The notes beneath the pieces were generated by a model that ran no database searches, was not told the DNA's origin, and saw nothing but the letters and a program-made list of their open reading frames with translations. A stretch of DNA of 64,000 nucleotides from Phoronis australis (taxonomy: Eukaryota; Phoronida; Phoronidae): assembly GCA_002633005.1 (NCBI GenBank), contig NMRA01000550.1, positions 222,328-286,327 of the forward strand, given 5' to 3'. Positions 13,401 to 28,400 of the stretch are shown here, in pieces (positions within the stretch are counted from its first letter, which is position 1; the number at the start of each line of letters is the position of its first letter). The position numbers and the translations under genes are program-made.

Positions 13401-16400
13401 CGTAGTAACCAACCTCACACCTAAAAGGAAATAAACAACATCAGTGTAAACATGGGTCGGCCAGGACAGATAACAAAAAATACACTGAAAACAAGCTGCA
13501 AAAATACCGCAGTATAAGATCTGAAGTTGGTAAATGGATGTTTTCTGTCGTTCTGAAGTATCGCGTGGGAACACCTTACTTGCATGGTTAGGTAGTCCCC
13601 AGTACTAAGTAACAGAAATGTCTTGAAAAGATATGGTGAGTTATGTCAGACAACATTATTAACCAACAGATGTCACTTTTATCCATTAGGTCATACTCGA
13701 GCCTTTACACAGAACTATTGAACTCCGCTACGCCGGATACCGCATGCATACAAATGAGTGAGAAAGCTGTCAAGTATCTTTATTACAAATAGGGACAGAC
13801 ATAGAATTGAGTGACTTTTTACTGTAACTTATAAACTATAAGTACAACACATAAAATAGCTGACAACTGAGTTGATTTATACTGATACACAGATGACCTC
13901 CATCCACATGTCACTCACTTGTCACAGTTATCTCCTGTTGTGAAGTCTCTACAGCCCTCGCAGCGACCCGTTCGATCTTCACAAGTGTCCGCGTGCCCGT
14001 TACACTGACACGGACGACACGTCGGGAAGGAATAGTAGCCAGGCTGACAGCGGTCACACTGACGGCCGTAGATACCTGGCTGGCAGATACACAGGCCTGA
14101 CTGGATGTCACAGAAGTTGTCACGGGAACCACGGTTGTCACAGTTACAGGCTGCAATGAATGGATATGGTCAAAAGTTGTAGGAAAGTGCTGGCACAAAA
14201 ATATCCAGAAGTAATAAGCCTTCATGTTTTCAGCTGATACCTTTAATACGTACATGCTTTGCAACAATTAAGATTTTAACATTTGAACAACATATCTACG
14301 AAACATCATATCCACCAAACACCATATCCACCAATCACCATATCCACCAAACACCATATCCCCCAAACATCATATCCACCAAATATCATATCCACCAAAC
14401 ATCATATCTACCAAACATAATAAACACCAAACATCATATCTACCAAACATCACCTCACAGTAACTGTTCTTATTGGCTCACTATTTTTCTTACATGAATT
14501 AAGTAAATTCAATAAAGAACAAAACAACGAAAAGATGCATTCAGTCAAATTTTTCAAAATGTATTACTCCCTGCTCAGAACATAAACAAGGGGTGGTTAC
14601 CACATAACTATATACATACGTGTACATCCCCGAGGTCCGAAGCCATAAGTTCCCGGAGCACACTGGTCACATCGCCGTCCAATCACGTTGGGTTTACACT
14701 GACATTGACCTCCGAGGGACGCACACTCGGTACTTACAGATCCAGTGGGGTCACACTGGCAGTCTGGAATGTCGAGACATTGTTGTGAACCAATGTTATG
14801 GGTAGCAACAAACACGCAGAATAATGTTTTGAAATTGTAATGAATCAATGTTATGGGTAGTAAAAAGTAGTCCTGATACTCAAGAGAGCACCACCTGTTG
14901 GTATTCAAAGAAATACTGCAGCGCCATCTGGAGTGAATCCAAGATAATTGTGCATACCTGATGACAGTTATAACTAAGCACCAATGAATGAAGGCAATGC
15001 TAGACAACTGCTGCTGGAAGGCCATGACTGCTGACTGCGTTTTGCTTGACTTTTCGAATTACCTACCTAAAGCCTTCTCGTAAACCGTAGCACCAATACT
15101 GAAGATGAGCTGTTTACATATCTCAGGTAGCTGAAGTTTGTCCCGCCCGTTGAGTCTCAGCAGGAGGTCCTCACATTGGTATCTATTATACTCCTGGACT
15201 AGGTCGTCAGGGGCATTATCGGGCTTGAAGATGGAGAGGGAGGTGGGCACAGGAACCAAGATGATCTTTAAAGTAGGGTAGAGAAAGAGAATAATGCAGA
15301 CCACCAGGGATGTACGGACTTATAGTATCAACTTCAGTTTCATTGTAGCAAGTCTTTAGACCAACCCACTTGGGTATTAATTGCCACTGAGGTAATAAGG
15401 TTGAAATGGAGCAAAATTTTAATATAATCAATGCCTCCTGCAACAATGAAGATTAAACAAGCTACAACATGCTTTAGTCGGATTATTTTCTTGGCTGATT
15501 TTTTGGCAATGTAAGAAGTCAAAGCGCGGTCAGCATACAAGACTTTTGTAAGTATTATGTGTACACAAGTCATGCAGTATTCCTGGCATCACTTGAGCAG
15601 CATAAGTAGGTGAACTCCTACATACGCACCATAAAGGCCTGCCAGTCTAACCGCACTTACCGAATCGATAAGCATCATAGCATCTTTGGTTTCCCGATCA
15701 CTCTTGTAGCGGTTGAAATCCAATTTGATAGTGTACTTAACGCCCTTCTCTAAACAGGACGGTGGCGACACCGTGTAGAAGCGATTGACTGTAACACAAA
15801 GAGGGACCAGTTAGTGTCGCTCACTATCAGGGTGTCACAACAAACATGGGATAGAGCAGCACAGGGAATGGAGTGTCATGGTAACAGTGAATACTCTCAT
15901 CTTCACATGATACCAACTTCTGATTGGCTAGTTTTGTGCACAACATCATGAAATATTCACCAGAAGTCCAATCAAATTTCTGCATTAGGAATTCATTTGC
16001 ATAAATATGAGTATTTTGAGCTTTTTGTCTCTTGGCTAAAACGTTATTCAACGGACTATCCACTCTAATAACATGACATCGACAGTTTTGATCATACAGA
16101 GACAGTTCGGAAAAACGTGGGTGTGTGTATAAACACTCAGGGGGAGGTACAATAGATTGTTCAGAATTCTGCTGATCTCTGATGTTCATTAAGAAGGCAA
16201 AAAGTACAATCCAACACTCAGATACATGTCACACATTACAGGAAAAGGAAATGAATTAGATATTCTTTATACCCCCTTTAGTGATACAACTGGTTTTATT
16301 TAGACAAAATTCAACAAAAACTCTGAATTATGCCTACAGCGTAATATGCGTTTAAACTTTGCTGAACGTTTTTCGTCCTTTCTCCACACACTACACAAAT

Positions 16401-19400
16401 GGATTCAAATGATGTCTATGTTAACATAGACCATGAACCAGAGACACCTATTGACAAGAGTCGCATGCGAGGTTCAAGATATGTGAGTTTAGGACAGGTG
16501 AATAGACAAGAAGCGTCACCATGGTGACAGGTAGATATAACATGAGTGACAAGTAGGTCACCATGACAACATAACATACACAGAAACAGGTAGTAGTGCA
16601 GGGGTGTGGGGGAACAGGTAATCAAAGCCAGGTGTGAGCTCAACACAGCCAGTATTTTGTCAACGTTGCCAGCAGAGTCAGTAACTTGACGACATGGCTA
16701 GAACTCGGATATGAAACGTAAACCCTAACTAGTGTTTTGTAAGTAAGCAGTCAACTAATCAAAGACTAGGGAAATGGCTGCCACTGAAAAGTGACAGGAA
16801 GTTAAAGATAATGTTGCATTATGGGAAAGAGCTGTACACTAAACATTTTTACTGCAGCTAGTGTACGGCTAATGTTGTTTATCACACGCCAGTGTCAAAC
16901 ACACACAGTGAGGCATACTTTATAGTGAAAATCAACAGAAAACATGACCTGCAGGACAAATGTTAATACACAAGGACATTGTTAGTACATGGAGTGACAG
17001 TTATGACATACACAAGTCACGTGACATCAATCACATGACATCAGCCACATGACATCAGTCACATAACATCAGACATATGACATCAGTCACATGACATCAG
17101 TCACATGACATCAGTCACATGGGTGTGTCTGTCCATTACATGCTATAACCAATGGACAATATTATCACGTGTTGTCGTGTCTTCGTCACTAAATGAACTC
17201 ATGGTCAACTTAATCTCACACTTTAAGTCAGAAATGTTATAAACAAAGGTTGTTTCCGCAAAAGAACAAAAGATGCAAGAGCACAGCTGTTTAGAATTCA
17301 TCTAGAAAATAAAACAATAGCTCAAGCTCGCAATAATCACCAAGGACCGAGATGACAAACTTTACTGTTTCAAACTCAACCGAAATTTGACCTAGCACAT
17401 CCTGTCAAATTTCTAAGTTAATTCGAAGCATGCCCTGAGTCTGGTCAATTTTGAGTAGTGTCTTGAGACGACTTCAGTTTTATGGTCTCTGGTACATGTA
17501 GCAATTATTAAAGCTTTAGTTGGCTTCAGAGACGTAACGAACAAGTCACTAATCAAATTAACTGTTTCTAAATAAATGGGAGTCATCTGTGAGTAATGTG
17601 AGTCATTTAGTGGCCAGACTGGAGTAGCTAAACGCAACATGAACGTGAGCATGTACTTCTCACCCGGCAGCCCTAATGAAGACTCATCTCCTGTGAAGGG
17701 AGGATACAGTTATCAGCAATTATCCCCTGTTGTAGTCATTTATGACTATTTGGCCGTGAAAACTGTGAACAGTAGTTTTAAACATTGCCAAAATCTCCAA
17801 GTTCTACCAAAAATCAAGGTAGCAATCGTAAAGAAACATGGTGTGTCAGGTAAAAGTTTTTCTTGAAAATCTTGTGATTTCATCAACATTTTGACAACTA
17901 GCAGTTTTGGCAACTGTCCAAGATTTTCAAAAAACCCACAGTAACAGTTTACAAAAACAATTACAACACATAATAAATATCACAGATGTAGAATAAACAT
18001 CTTATATACACTTAACAAGCCATCTTAAGAGGAAAATCTGTTTCAACAACTTTAGAACAGCCTAACAGTGACTGACCAACTTGAGAAAGTGACATGAGGT
18101 AATGACCCAGACAGTGGTGGGTGCCCCCTACCTGAAGGTAGTCCTGTGGACTTGAAGTCATCCTGTGGTACATGGTTGGAGCATGGCCCCGTTTGGTCTA
18201 CTGGACCTGGCCGGATCACTGTCACGCGCACGTCATCCCAGATTTCTCTCATCTACAAAGAACATAAACATAGCACACAAGCACAGAAGAAAGTATGGCT
18301 GTCTATACCATTGGCGGAAGCCTTCTTGCAATGCAGGAATCCAATGCGCCCCATACATTTGTCCAATAGAGGATGCCTATGTCGTAATCCTGAATCCATG
18401 CCTCTCTAATTGAGTCCAGCCAAATAGACTGAACACAAACGTATCAACAATCAATGAATTGTTTCTCTACCAAGTTTTGAGCAACATTTCACCCTGTTTA
18501 GCTGGGCCGTGACTAAAAACAAAATCAAAATTAAGCTTTGCACTCTAAAAAAATGGTCTCATGTATTCCTATCCATGATAGGTGTCTCTTTCCGAAACAA
18601 CATAAAACTATCAGCGACTCCAGAAAACGCTTCAGAGTTTCTTGGGATTGGCCAACCCTGAAATTGCAAATTCGAAACTGGTGCATGTAAACATCACTTG
18701 TGAGTACAGCTAGCAGTAGACATGGAATCCTATCACAGCAACGAATATTGTGACACTGATTTGACACCAAAAGGCCTACCTCAATTTTCATTTTTAGCCA
18801 GCTCAACTAGGCGAACGAACGAACTTTAATTTGTGACTTACATCTAGAGCCCCTAGACCAAAAGCAGGGCACTGTTGTCCAGTTTAGTAACTACATGTAC
18901 TCAACAGTGAATGCTTTTTGGTGAATTGTACTTTTGATCTGACCAAAAGTACAATTAGTTACTACATTAGATAATTAAAGAATAGCTGAGGAAACTAGAA
19001 ACCACAAAATCAAAACGATGTTGGTAACACAACTACAAGCCAGTAAACCCAACAACATTGAAGCACACTTACCACACAAGACACAATCCTGGAGGCAGTG
19101 ATATATCAAACATCATACAGTACAAGGCAATATTCACATCATCTAATTGAAAAGTAATTTAAATAACCGTCTATAACATAACTAGAACACAAGTATTCGT
19201 AATCTGTCTGGACAAACAAATTAGTTGAGAACATAAAATAGTCCAGACTATGACAAGAATCATACATTGGTAGGCCAGTATATAAAACTATGATAAATCT
19301 TAAAACAGAATTGTCAGTTTCTTAGACGTTTATAGGTATTCTAATAATTCATAAATCACAGCAAGTGTCAACATACACCAGTGGATGCATCACTCAAATG

Positions 19401-22400
19401 TCATAAAAAATCAACAACTGAACAATAATGATTGTGTAATCATTCATCCGTGAAGAATGGCCCTGAACCCAGGTGCCTGTTATTTTGTGGTCATCAGTAT
19501 TCTAAATGCACATGAAGATTCGAACGAATACGTGCACATTTACTATCTGTCCTAAGAACTGCTTAATGCTAGTGAACGTTGGCTTTGTAAAGAATTATAA
19601 GAAATTAATGATCAAAGTTTGAATTTTGAGGTAATAGTCTACACTTTTTACCAAGGATTCAATTTCTTAATTAATTTTTAAGTATTAATAGTAGACTTCA
19701 GTGGCAGATTTGAGGGGGGCTAAGGAGGCCATGGCCCCCTAAAATTCTCTCATATTCCATTTGGCACTTCAGGGGTGCGAATGTCTGACGGGCAAAATCC
19801 TGGATAATACTCTGCCCTGCTCTCCCCCCAACTCAAAATTCTGGATCTGCCCCTCGACTTATAAAACTATATTTTTTAAAATCCTTGATGATCACAGAAT
19901 CATATTGAATGCACAAAAGCAATGCACAGATGTCCATAATTTCGTGATTGCATTTTTCTCAAAAATTATGATCTTTCCCGGAGATGGCTGTTTTTTCTAT
20001 AAACATGAGTTTTTCAATTACATTAGCATATTCTGTTTCTTTATTCTGTTACCTACAAAGGCATGCCTCTTGCCTCTTAGCCCAAGAGCTCGGTTGTCAA
20101 AAAGCAAGACTGTCGTTTTCATTTTTGACAGCGCAGTTGACAGGCTAAAAGACAAATAACGAAAACCTCAGAATGAAGAAATAGAATTTGCAAGTTTCAG
20201 GCAAAAAAATTCCAGTTTGTGGAAATTGTGATGATCTCTCCATAAAAGCAAGATTATAAAAATGTGGACATTACTTATGTGCACATACCATTCTGCACTC
20301 ATAAAGATTTTAAAATTATACAGTTTTATGAATCTACATTAATACTTAAAAGTAGTTACTTAAGAAATTTTGTCCTTGGTAACGAAGGTAGTCATAATTA
20401 TCGCTTAGTATAGAATTAGATTGGTCATTACAACAGCTTTGTATTATTCACATTACTTGTGCTTCACATTACATATGCTTCACATTACATAATTATGCTT
20501 CACATTACATAATTATGCTTCACATTACATAATTATGCTTCACATTACATAATTATGCTTCACATTACATAATTATGCTTCACATTACATAATTATGCTT
20601 CACATTACATAATTATGCTTCACATTGCATATGCTTCACATTACATAATTATGCTTCACATTGCATATGCTTCACATTACATAATTATGCTTCACATTGC
20701 ATATTCTTCACATTACATAATTATGCTTCACATTGCATATTCTTCACATTACATAATTATGCTTCACATTGCATATTCTTCACATTACATAATTATGCTT
20801 CACATTGCATATTCTTCACATTACATAATTATGCTTCACATTGCATATGCTTCACATTACCTGTGGTTCGTATCTGATGACAATGTGGTAAAACATAGAA
20901 GATGGTATGTCATCAATCGTGAACTCCAGAGTGTCACCCTCCGTGACCTTCATGAACCCAGGACCAGTCCAGGTCATAGGTCGGCCAGGGGTCGGCTCAC
21001 GGATCACAATCTGAGTGTTCTGTAAACAAACAGTGCCAGTAATGTTGTGTTGATATTACACTTAATCATTTGATGGAATGAATTGTGGCAGAAAACAATG
21101 ATTAAATAATAATTATTATTTTCATTATGTAAGCAATTATACGCATTGTAATTTGAGGACAAGAACAAAGATACTATGTGTGGAAATAACAACAGAAAAA
21201 TGTTGGTAAATTGTTTGCATTACAAACAACAGGATACTTGCAAAAAGGTTAATTTGGATTTACAAAAAAGAAATGAGCAGTAAAAATTGCATTTTGCAAG
21301 ATAAATGTCTCATTTAGAGATGCCTAGTTGAATGTACTCCTCGACAGAAAGAATAAAAAACTCAAGCATCTAAATAAAGAATAGCCACATGTTCTTAAAT
21401 GACAGCATTCTTAGAGTTTTGATTACTTATGGAAATCAACACTGCTCAGCAACTGATAAAACTATCATGTGAGTGTCACATGACCATCACATGACCTCCC
21501 ACAGTAGTCAACACATACCCCTGTGCCGAGTGCGTATTCTGCTTCATAGGCCAAGAAATCAAGGTACGTGATAAAGTAGCCAGGGCGTGGCTGGTCACAT
21601 CGACGGCCAATGATGTTCGGACGACAACTGCACTGACCAGTCACCGCATCACAGTCGTTGCCATAGGCACCACCGATGTCACAGTCACATGGTTTGCAGC
21701 CAAACTCATCCTCGCTCAAACCCCAGTACTCCGCCTATAGCAACACAAAATAAAATAATGTAGAAAACTTGAACTTTACCATACAAATAAAAATAAAGTT
21801 CCTTGTAAGGACTGTATACACAAACACTTAGGGGTGACATATTTACAAACACACTTATGGTAGAGCAGAATAAAGCATTATCAAGTAGACGTGTTTAGAC
21901 TAAATATTGAAATAAACAATAAAAAATGTGAGATTTTAAAGTTAGTTTTGCAAAATCACTCACAAAAAAGAAAACTAGCCAAGAGATGGCAGCACATTTG
22001 GATGAAGAGGAGTCTGTTTATGCTACCCCCAATACTATTTTTCCGTTCTACCATACGACAGAGTATAAAACTACAGAAGACCTACCATGCACGTGTCACA
22101 GTAGCGGCCCGTCACGTAACGCTTGCATTCACATTCACCAGACAACTTGTTGCAGCCATAGTTACCCACAGTTCCCAGACGACTACAAGCGCACTCTAGT
22201 GAACAAAAAAGAATACAATTACTATACAAACAACATAGTTAATGTATAATCCAACAATTTCTCACCTGCAAGCTGAATATAATATTGCAGGGGTGAATAG
22301 TGTCTTACATTTTAGCAAAAATATGTAAGGATTTACCAAGAGCACCAAAAAGCTGACAATATCAGAAAAGGAAAAATTTCGTAAGAGGAAAATCAATTTC

Positions 22401-25400
22401 TTGTCATCATTTACACAGCAATAATACATCATGTTCAAGATGGTTTTCCTCTTCTCAGCTCCTCACTTTGACTGGTGCCCACCACTACTGACCACTCTTT
22501 CCTTGGAGTCCCCTACTGACCCTCACACCCTCGACTGATATCCCCTAGTGACCCTTGTATCCTTGACTGGAGTCCCCTACTGACCCTCACACCCTTGACT
22601 GATATCCCCTAGCGACCCTTGTACTATTGACTGGAGTCCCCCTACTGATCATCACACCCTTGACCTTCAAACCCTTGACCGGTGTCCCCTTAAGACCCTT
22701 GTCTACTTGACTGGTGTCCCTACTGACCCTCACACACTTGATTGGTATCCCCTACTGACCCTCACATCCCTTGAACAGAGTCCCCAACTGACCTTCACAT
22801 CCATCAGGGTTGTCAGGCGTCAGGTTCCAGTATCCATCCTGGCAGACATCACACCTGTCTCCCGTCACAAACCGCTTACAGATACACCTGCCCGCCACCA
22901 GGTCGTTGAACACGTCCGTCTCCTGTTCACACTCGCCACCATTCTCCGCACCAATAGGATCACAGTTACAAGCTGCAACAATACGGGAATCAAGCTGATC
23001 AACTTGGCTGTTACATTCAGACTGTGCAAGAGATTTGTAATGCAAATGGTTGATCCAAGTTAATATTGCTAATTTAAAAATAAGCTCTAGACTGCGCCAA
23101 GTGAGAAGTTAAAACATTGCAACAAAGGTGACTACAGGCGTGCCTAAGGGCTTTCAACACATTCACTTAACACAAGGAGGTACTGTGCTGTGCAGTCCAC
23201 CATATTCAAAACCATTTCTTTAATTACATGATGAAGTCTAATTCAATGTTGGATTTTTAGTCTTGTATTTTATACGACAAGAAGTAAACACATTACTACA
23301 TAAAACCCCGAGGGAGAAATAAACACAAAAACCAATTATACGTTTTACTCACGCTGACAGATGAGAGGATCGCGAATGTCTCGTCGTGGGTCCTTGTAGA
23401 AAAATGGCTGGCATTCTTCACAATTTCGACCCATCGTGTTATGTTGACAGTCGTCACACACACCACCACTTACATTACCAGAGGCTGCATACACGGCTGC
23501 ATCGAAGTGACACCTGGAGGCATGGCTGTTACAGTTGCATCCTGGCAAAAAGAAGGGAACGTCAGTGCGAATTTTTTCAATGAATTTCTGTAGTTCCTAT
23601 AGAATGAAAACTCTTTGTATTAAAGTACCCGGGATGTCACTCATATTGACAAAGTGCAAGCAGGCGTGTACCAAAAAAATTTTGGTACACGCCAGCAGGT
23701 ACTTTGTCAATATGAGTGACACCCCAAGATTAAAGTACAAAGTTCTGGAATACAGAGAGCTAGTTTCTCGTCAATGCCTGACCAACTGAACCTGAACAAG
23801 AATGCACTATTCCTTCAGTCGTGGTTGAACTGCCTGGAATGACATATTTTCCACCAGGAGTCTCTCTCGCTGACATGTAAGGCAGTAATAAACCCGCATT
23901 CCATCAAACAGACATTGGCGGTTTTATGGCTGAAAAACACATGTTTAACCTGTGTTGATTCATTTCTTTTAAAACGTTTAAGGTGCGTATATCTGAACTT
24001 GTACTTCAACTTATATTTTCCACAAATGTCTTGAAATATCTGTGCAGTAACTGTGTCACGTGCCCATTTAATAACCTAGACCTGGACAAGAGTTGGCAAA
24101 AAATTAGGATTGAAACTTGAATCCATTGAATAAATAGGTTAACCTACACGCGTTTTATATTGGTGAATGCTATTACCTTTGGTTGCTATGCTGACAAAGT
24201 ATTGTGAAGACAGCAACCAAAGCTAATAACATTATCCCATATAAAACATGTAAATTAATATATATTTACTATAAAGGATATATAGCAAAGAAGCTAAATG
24301 TCACCTCAGCAACTATATAGGATCTCATATAAATCAATATAGGTTTTCATACAAAACAATATAGGTTCTCATATAAACCAATGTAGGTTCCCATATAAAC
24401 CAATATAGGTTCTCATATAAACCAATATAGGCTCTCGTATAAACCAATATAGGTTCTCAAATATTAAAAGCAATATAGGTTCTCAAATATTAAAAGCAAT
24501 ATAGGTTCCCATACCTACTAATATGATAGCAAACTTACACTTAATTTTCTACAGCAGTGAGATTAAGATTGAGAAGTAGAAGATAAATAAGAAAATTTCA
24601 CATAAAGCACCCCATTGTGCATTCACTTTTTATCTGTTAACAAGTCATCCATCCTATAAATCAGCCGCATCCTATAAATCAGCTGTGCCTCCCTAAATAA
24701 TAAACCCATTGATTCAGGCCCAAAGGTCACACAATGAGGAAAACACAGGTCAACTACCATGTGTTCTATATGATAATAAAGAGATGGTGACATCAGGCCT
24801 GGTCAGTTATACTGGACATTAGTGACCATAAACTGGACATTACTAGACTTACATCATAGGCAAATAAAAAGTAGGAAAAATCACTCACACATGGAGAGTG
24901 GAACAGAGGCAGCACAAGAAGTGACTATTTTGAAATACTTTCGATAAATGAAAAATTGACAAAGTCTGGGATAAATTATTAACACCAAAATAAATGCTTG
25001 TGCAGTTCAAGCTATATATTTTTCTTTCCTTGTTTTTCTCACCTCAGGAACATTAAAAACACCAACCTCTCAAAATGTGGGTCAATCGTATTTAATGCAT
25101 GTTTCCTACCTGCACGATGCAGGAGTGATGAACTTGACAATTCACCAGACAGAGGGACCAGTTAGATGACCGAGAACAATTATCAAAATTTGAAAAATTT
25201 AGAAAAACAAAATAAGCCCATTGCTTCATTAAAACTTTCCAGTATTTTTCAAATGTCACATTTAGAACATTTATTGACAAGTTATTATTATGTAAGAAGC
25301 ATCTGGATTTTCAACTAGCCATCTATTTCTGCAAAACTGCTATTTTTCAATCAGGGTAAAAATTGTTCAAATTGTCATTTCTAATTTCAAAGTCACTACA

Positions 25401-28400
25401 CTGTGCAAACTCAATTTTTTCCATGCGTTGTTTGGAAACATCTGTAGTTCACTGTACAAACCACGCATGCAGTTAAGGAAAATTGTCTAAACATTAATTT
25501 TCGTTGAGAGATGTGAAATTCGACTTCTACATCACATCATGTCTTAAATTAAAGAAGTTTTACTACACTGGAAATTTTGTAACACAAGGAAAAGCAGCAC
25601 TTACTTCTACAAGCGTTGGTGAGGTTGCCAACGGCCGGTCTCCAAGGCAAATCATTGTAGAAGTCTTCGCACTGTTCGCAGTTGAATCCCTTGGTATTGT
25701 GGGTACACTCACATTTCCCATGAACCTGTAAAGAATTACAGTCAACCCGTCAGGTGCAATATCAACCAAATAAGAAACTGTTCCATAACAAACAATGTGT
25801 TTCCTGCACTATGACTCATGGTCTGAGGTTCCACTGCAAACTTTTCTATATAAATTTCAGAAAATGAAGGAGAGTATGGCACAAATTTTGGTCCAAAACC
25901 ATCAAGCTTTCACTCCAGACTGCATCCCAGAACTGATCAATCATGCGGAACACTTTTGAGTTAACTTTTAATTTCACACAAAGTGATTGGTCAAAATAGT
26001 CCAGTCGAGTTGGGAATAAAGTTGGTTGGTATTCAGCAAAGCTGACAGGTCTGTGCATCAGCAGAGTTGGTTGCGAATCCTAGGACACAACATGCCGCCG
26101 GCAGAAGAGCATAAAGCACCGGCAGAAGAGCACAAAGTGTTGACACCAGCGCACAAGTGTCCATACAGAACATTGGCTCGATGTTCAACCCCCATCTCTA
26201 ATGTCTGACACAAAGGCGCCCTCGCAAAACACATTCACGCAGCACAATACATTCATTGATGGTGCTCTCCTCAACAGAGACTGCATACAACCTTCAACAA
26301 AGACAAGACCAGGAGCACACATAGAGCCCTCATGTCCCACCAACTGTTGATCTGTTCACAAGCTTCACACAACTGACAGTGATTGGAGGAGCAGATAGAT
26401 ACAGTACAAGTGGACCACGAATGTTTACTTAGGTCTTGTTTATAGTCGGGAAGCCTCTGACCCATTACATGTTCATCAAGTCTGTAAAGACAGGCTGAAG
26501 GTGGCCATGGAATGTTCTTGTTCACTGCATACTGATGACACATGACACAAGTTCACACTAGGAACCATGTCATAAAAACATGACCGATGACTGGTCTAGC
26601 CCAGCTCCCAAGCATTGACCTACTAACAATGAGACACAGCCATGAGGTAGAGCCCGGCTTAGACATCAAGACGCAAGCAACGTAATGCAAGAAAGGAGAA
26701 CATTTTACCCACAAGGCTTCACTTCCATCAGGTGCTTCCTGGTTTTTGTCACAATGTTCTTAGATTGTATTAAATGAAGCTCATTCATATCAAATGTGGG
26801 TCACAATACGCATGCTCACACACAAAAAAGTTTTCATGCATAACACGTGACACTTTTTCCTCTATAGTAAAATCTCACCAATTTATGACACAATATGGCA
26901 AAGGAGAAGCGATTTATTTACCACATCATTCACAAAATTAAGTAGCGCCAAATAAAGACATAAATATCAACCAATACGGGAATTACGTATTTGTTGCGTA
27001 TTTAATCATTTCTGCAGCGCTATGGCGTGGCGCCAAAATACAACGTATTTTCGTTAATTAAAACAGATTCTGGTTTTTACAGGCAATCTCTTTTGTCGAA
27101 ATAATCTCATATCACAAGCCTTGCTCGACAGGGCCAAAGGAGTTACCAAGGAGTATTACAACACTCACAGTTACGAGATGTAAGAGCTCCTAATAGGTAA
27201 GTAGGTACATGCAATGCATTTTGACATTTGACCATATTTTGACTCATTTTCATTAGTGCTATTATTTTCTAAGGTTTTTTACAAAAAAAATGCTACGGTT
27301 AGAGCAAAAAAGAGTTGACATGTATGTAAAAGCTTTGTCATTTTTTTTTAAGTTCAAGCAAACAACACCTTCCATCAGACAATTATGGGCAATAACAACA
27401 ACAACAACAGTAAAAATCTTTGAAAAACAAAAAAGACCAGGGGCCTGTTCCAAGAAATTGACTTTAAGTTCATTTTTGACTTAAGTCTAAGATTTGTCTT
27501 AACTTCCAAACTTTGACACTTCCACGTTTGGAAAGTTAGTCAAAATTAAGGCAAAACGTAGGTCATACACTTAAGTCAAACTTAAGATCTCTTTCTTGAT
27601 TTGCTTTTAAGACAAATTTAACTTTTATTTTAAAATTTAGTAACTAAAATTTAAGATTTGTCTTAGCTAAGTCAGTTTTGTTGGAACGGGTCCCAGCATT
27701 TCAATTAGTTTTTACTGAAATTGGCGAGACTGCTTTAGCACAGGGTGGCAGTAGTTACACAGATTACCACAGGGTGGTAGTAGTTGTGCTGCTGTGCAGC
27801 CATTGTTTACTAGAAGAGAAAACAAACCACAGCTTTGAAGAGCAAATATGAGGCTGACATAATTACTGGAAGAAGTTAATTGCCAAGCCCATTACTTATG
27901 AAGCTTAGAGATTTCATTGCTCTTTATCTGGTACTGCTTGATAAAACTGAGTGTTGAACTGTCCACCAGTTAAGACTTGACTTAGTCAGACATTGAATAT
28001 GTTACATATTTATCCATACACTGGAGAAGTCTAGTACAATCGAGCATTTTTTCATTGAGAGTGCCACCTAGGGCCTGTTTCATGAAAAGCGACTTAAGAC
28101 TTAAGTTAGAATTTGGTCTCCACAACTATTTCTGAAAAATAATCAAACCTCACTTGAACAGAAGTGACAAGTCTCTGAGAACACACAAATACCTACTAGT
28201 TATATTTCTCTAAATCATTTCAAGTGTCTGAGAACACACAAATACCTACCAGTTATATTTCTCTAAATCATTTCAAGTGTCTGAGAACACACAAATACCT
28301 ACTAGTTATATTTCTCTAAATCATTTCAAGACTGCAATGCCTCCACAATTACTTGGCTTAACCTTTACTCAGCAATTGTGAAACGGGAGCGTCAGGCCAA

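Larger units (their letters stand above)
10859..13918 (-). other. Introns 19 to 15 between LE exons
   Basis: 10859-11362, 11460-12026, 12230-12576, 12802-13268 and 13421-13918 are short AT-rich introns. Apart from a duplicated AGTTATCTCCCCT word near 11600-11650, nothing recognisable. Confidence 0.7.

Noticed and set aside
20615-21025. Plus-strand 136-residue open frame made of [12 protein letters not shown] repeats
   Set aside because: It is the opposite strand of the exon 10 minisatellite and exon 10 itself; repeat-generated, no start context or homology.
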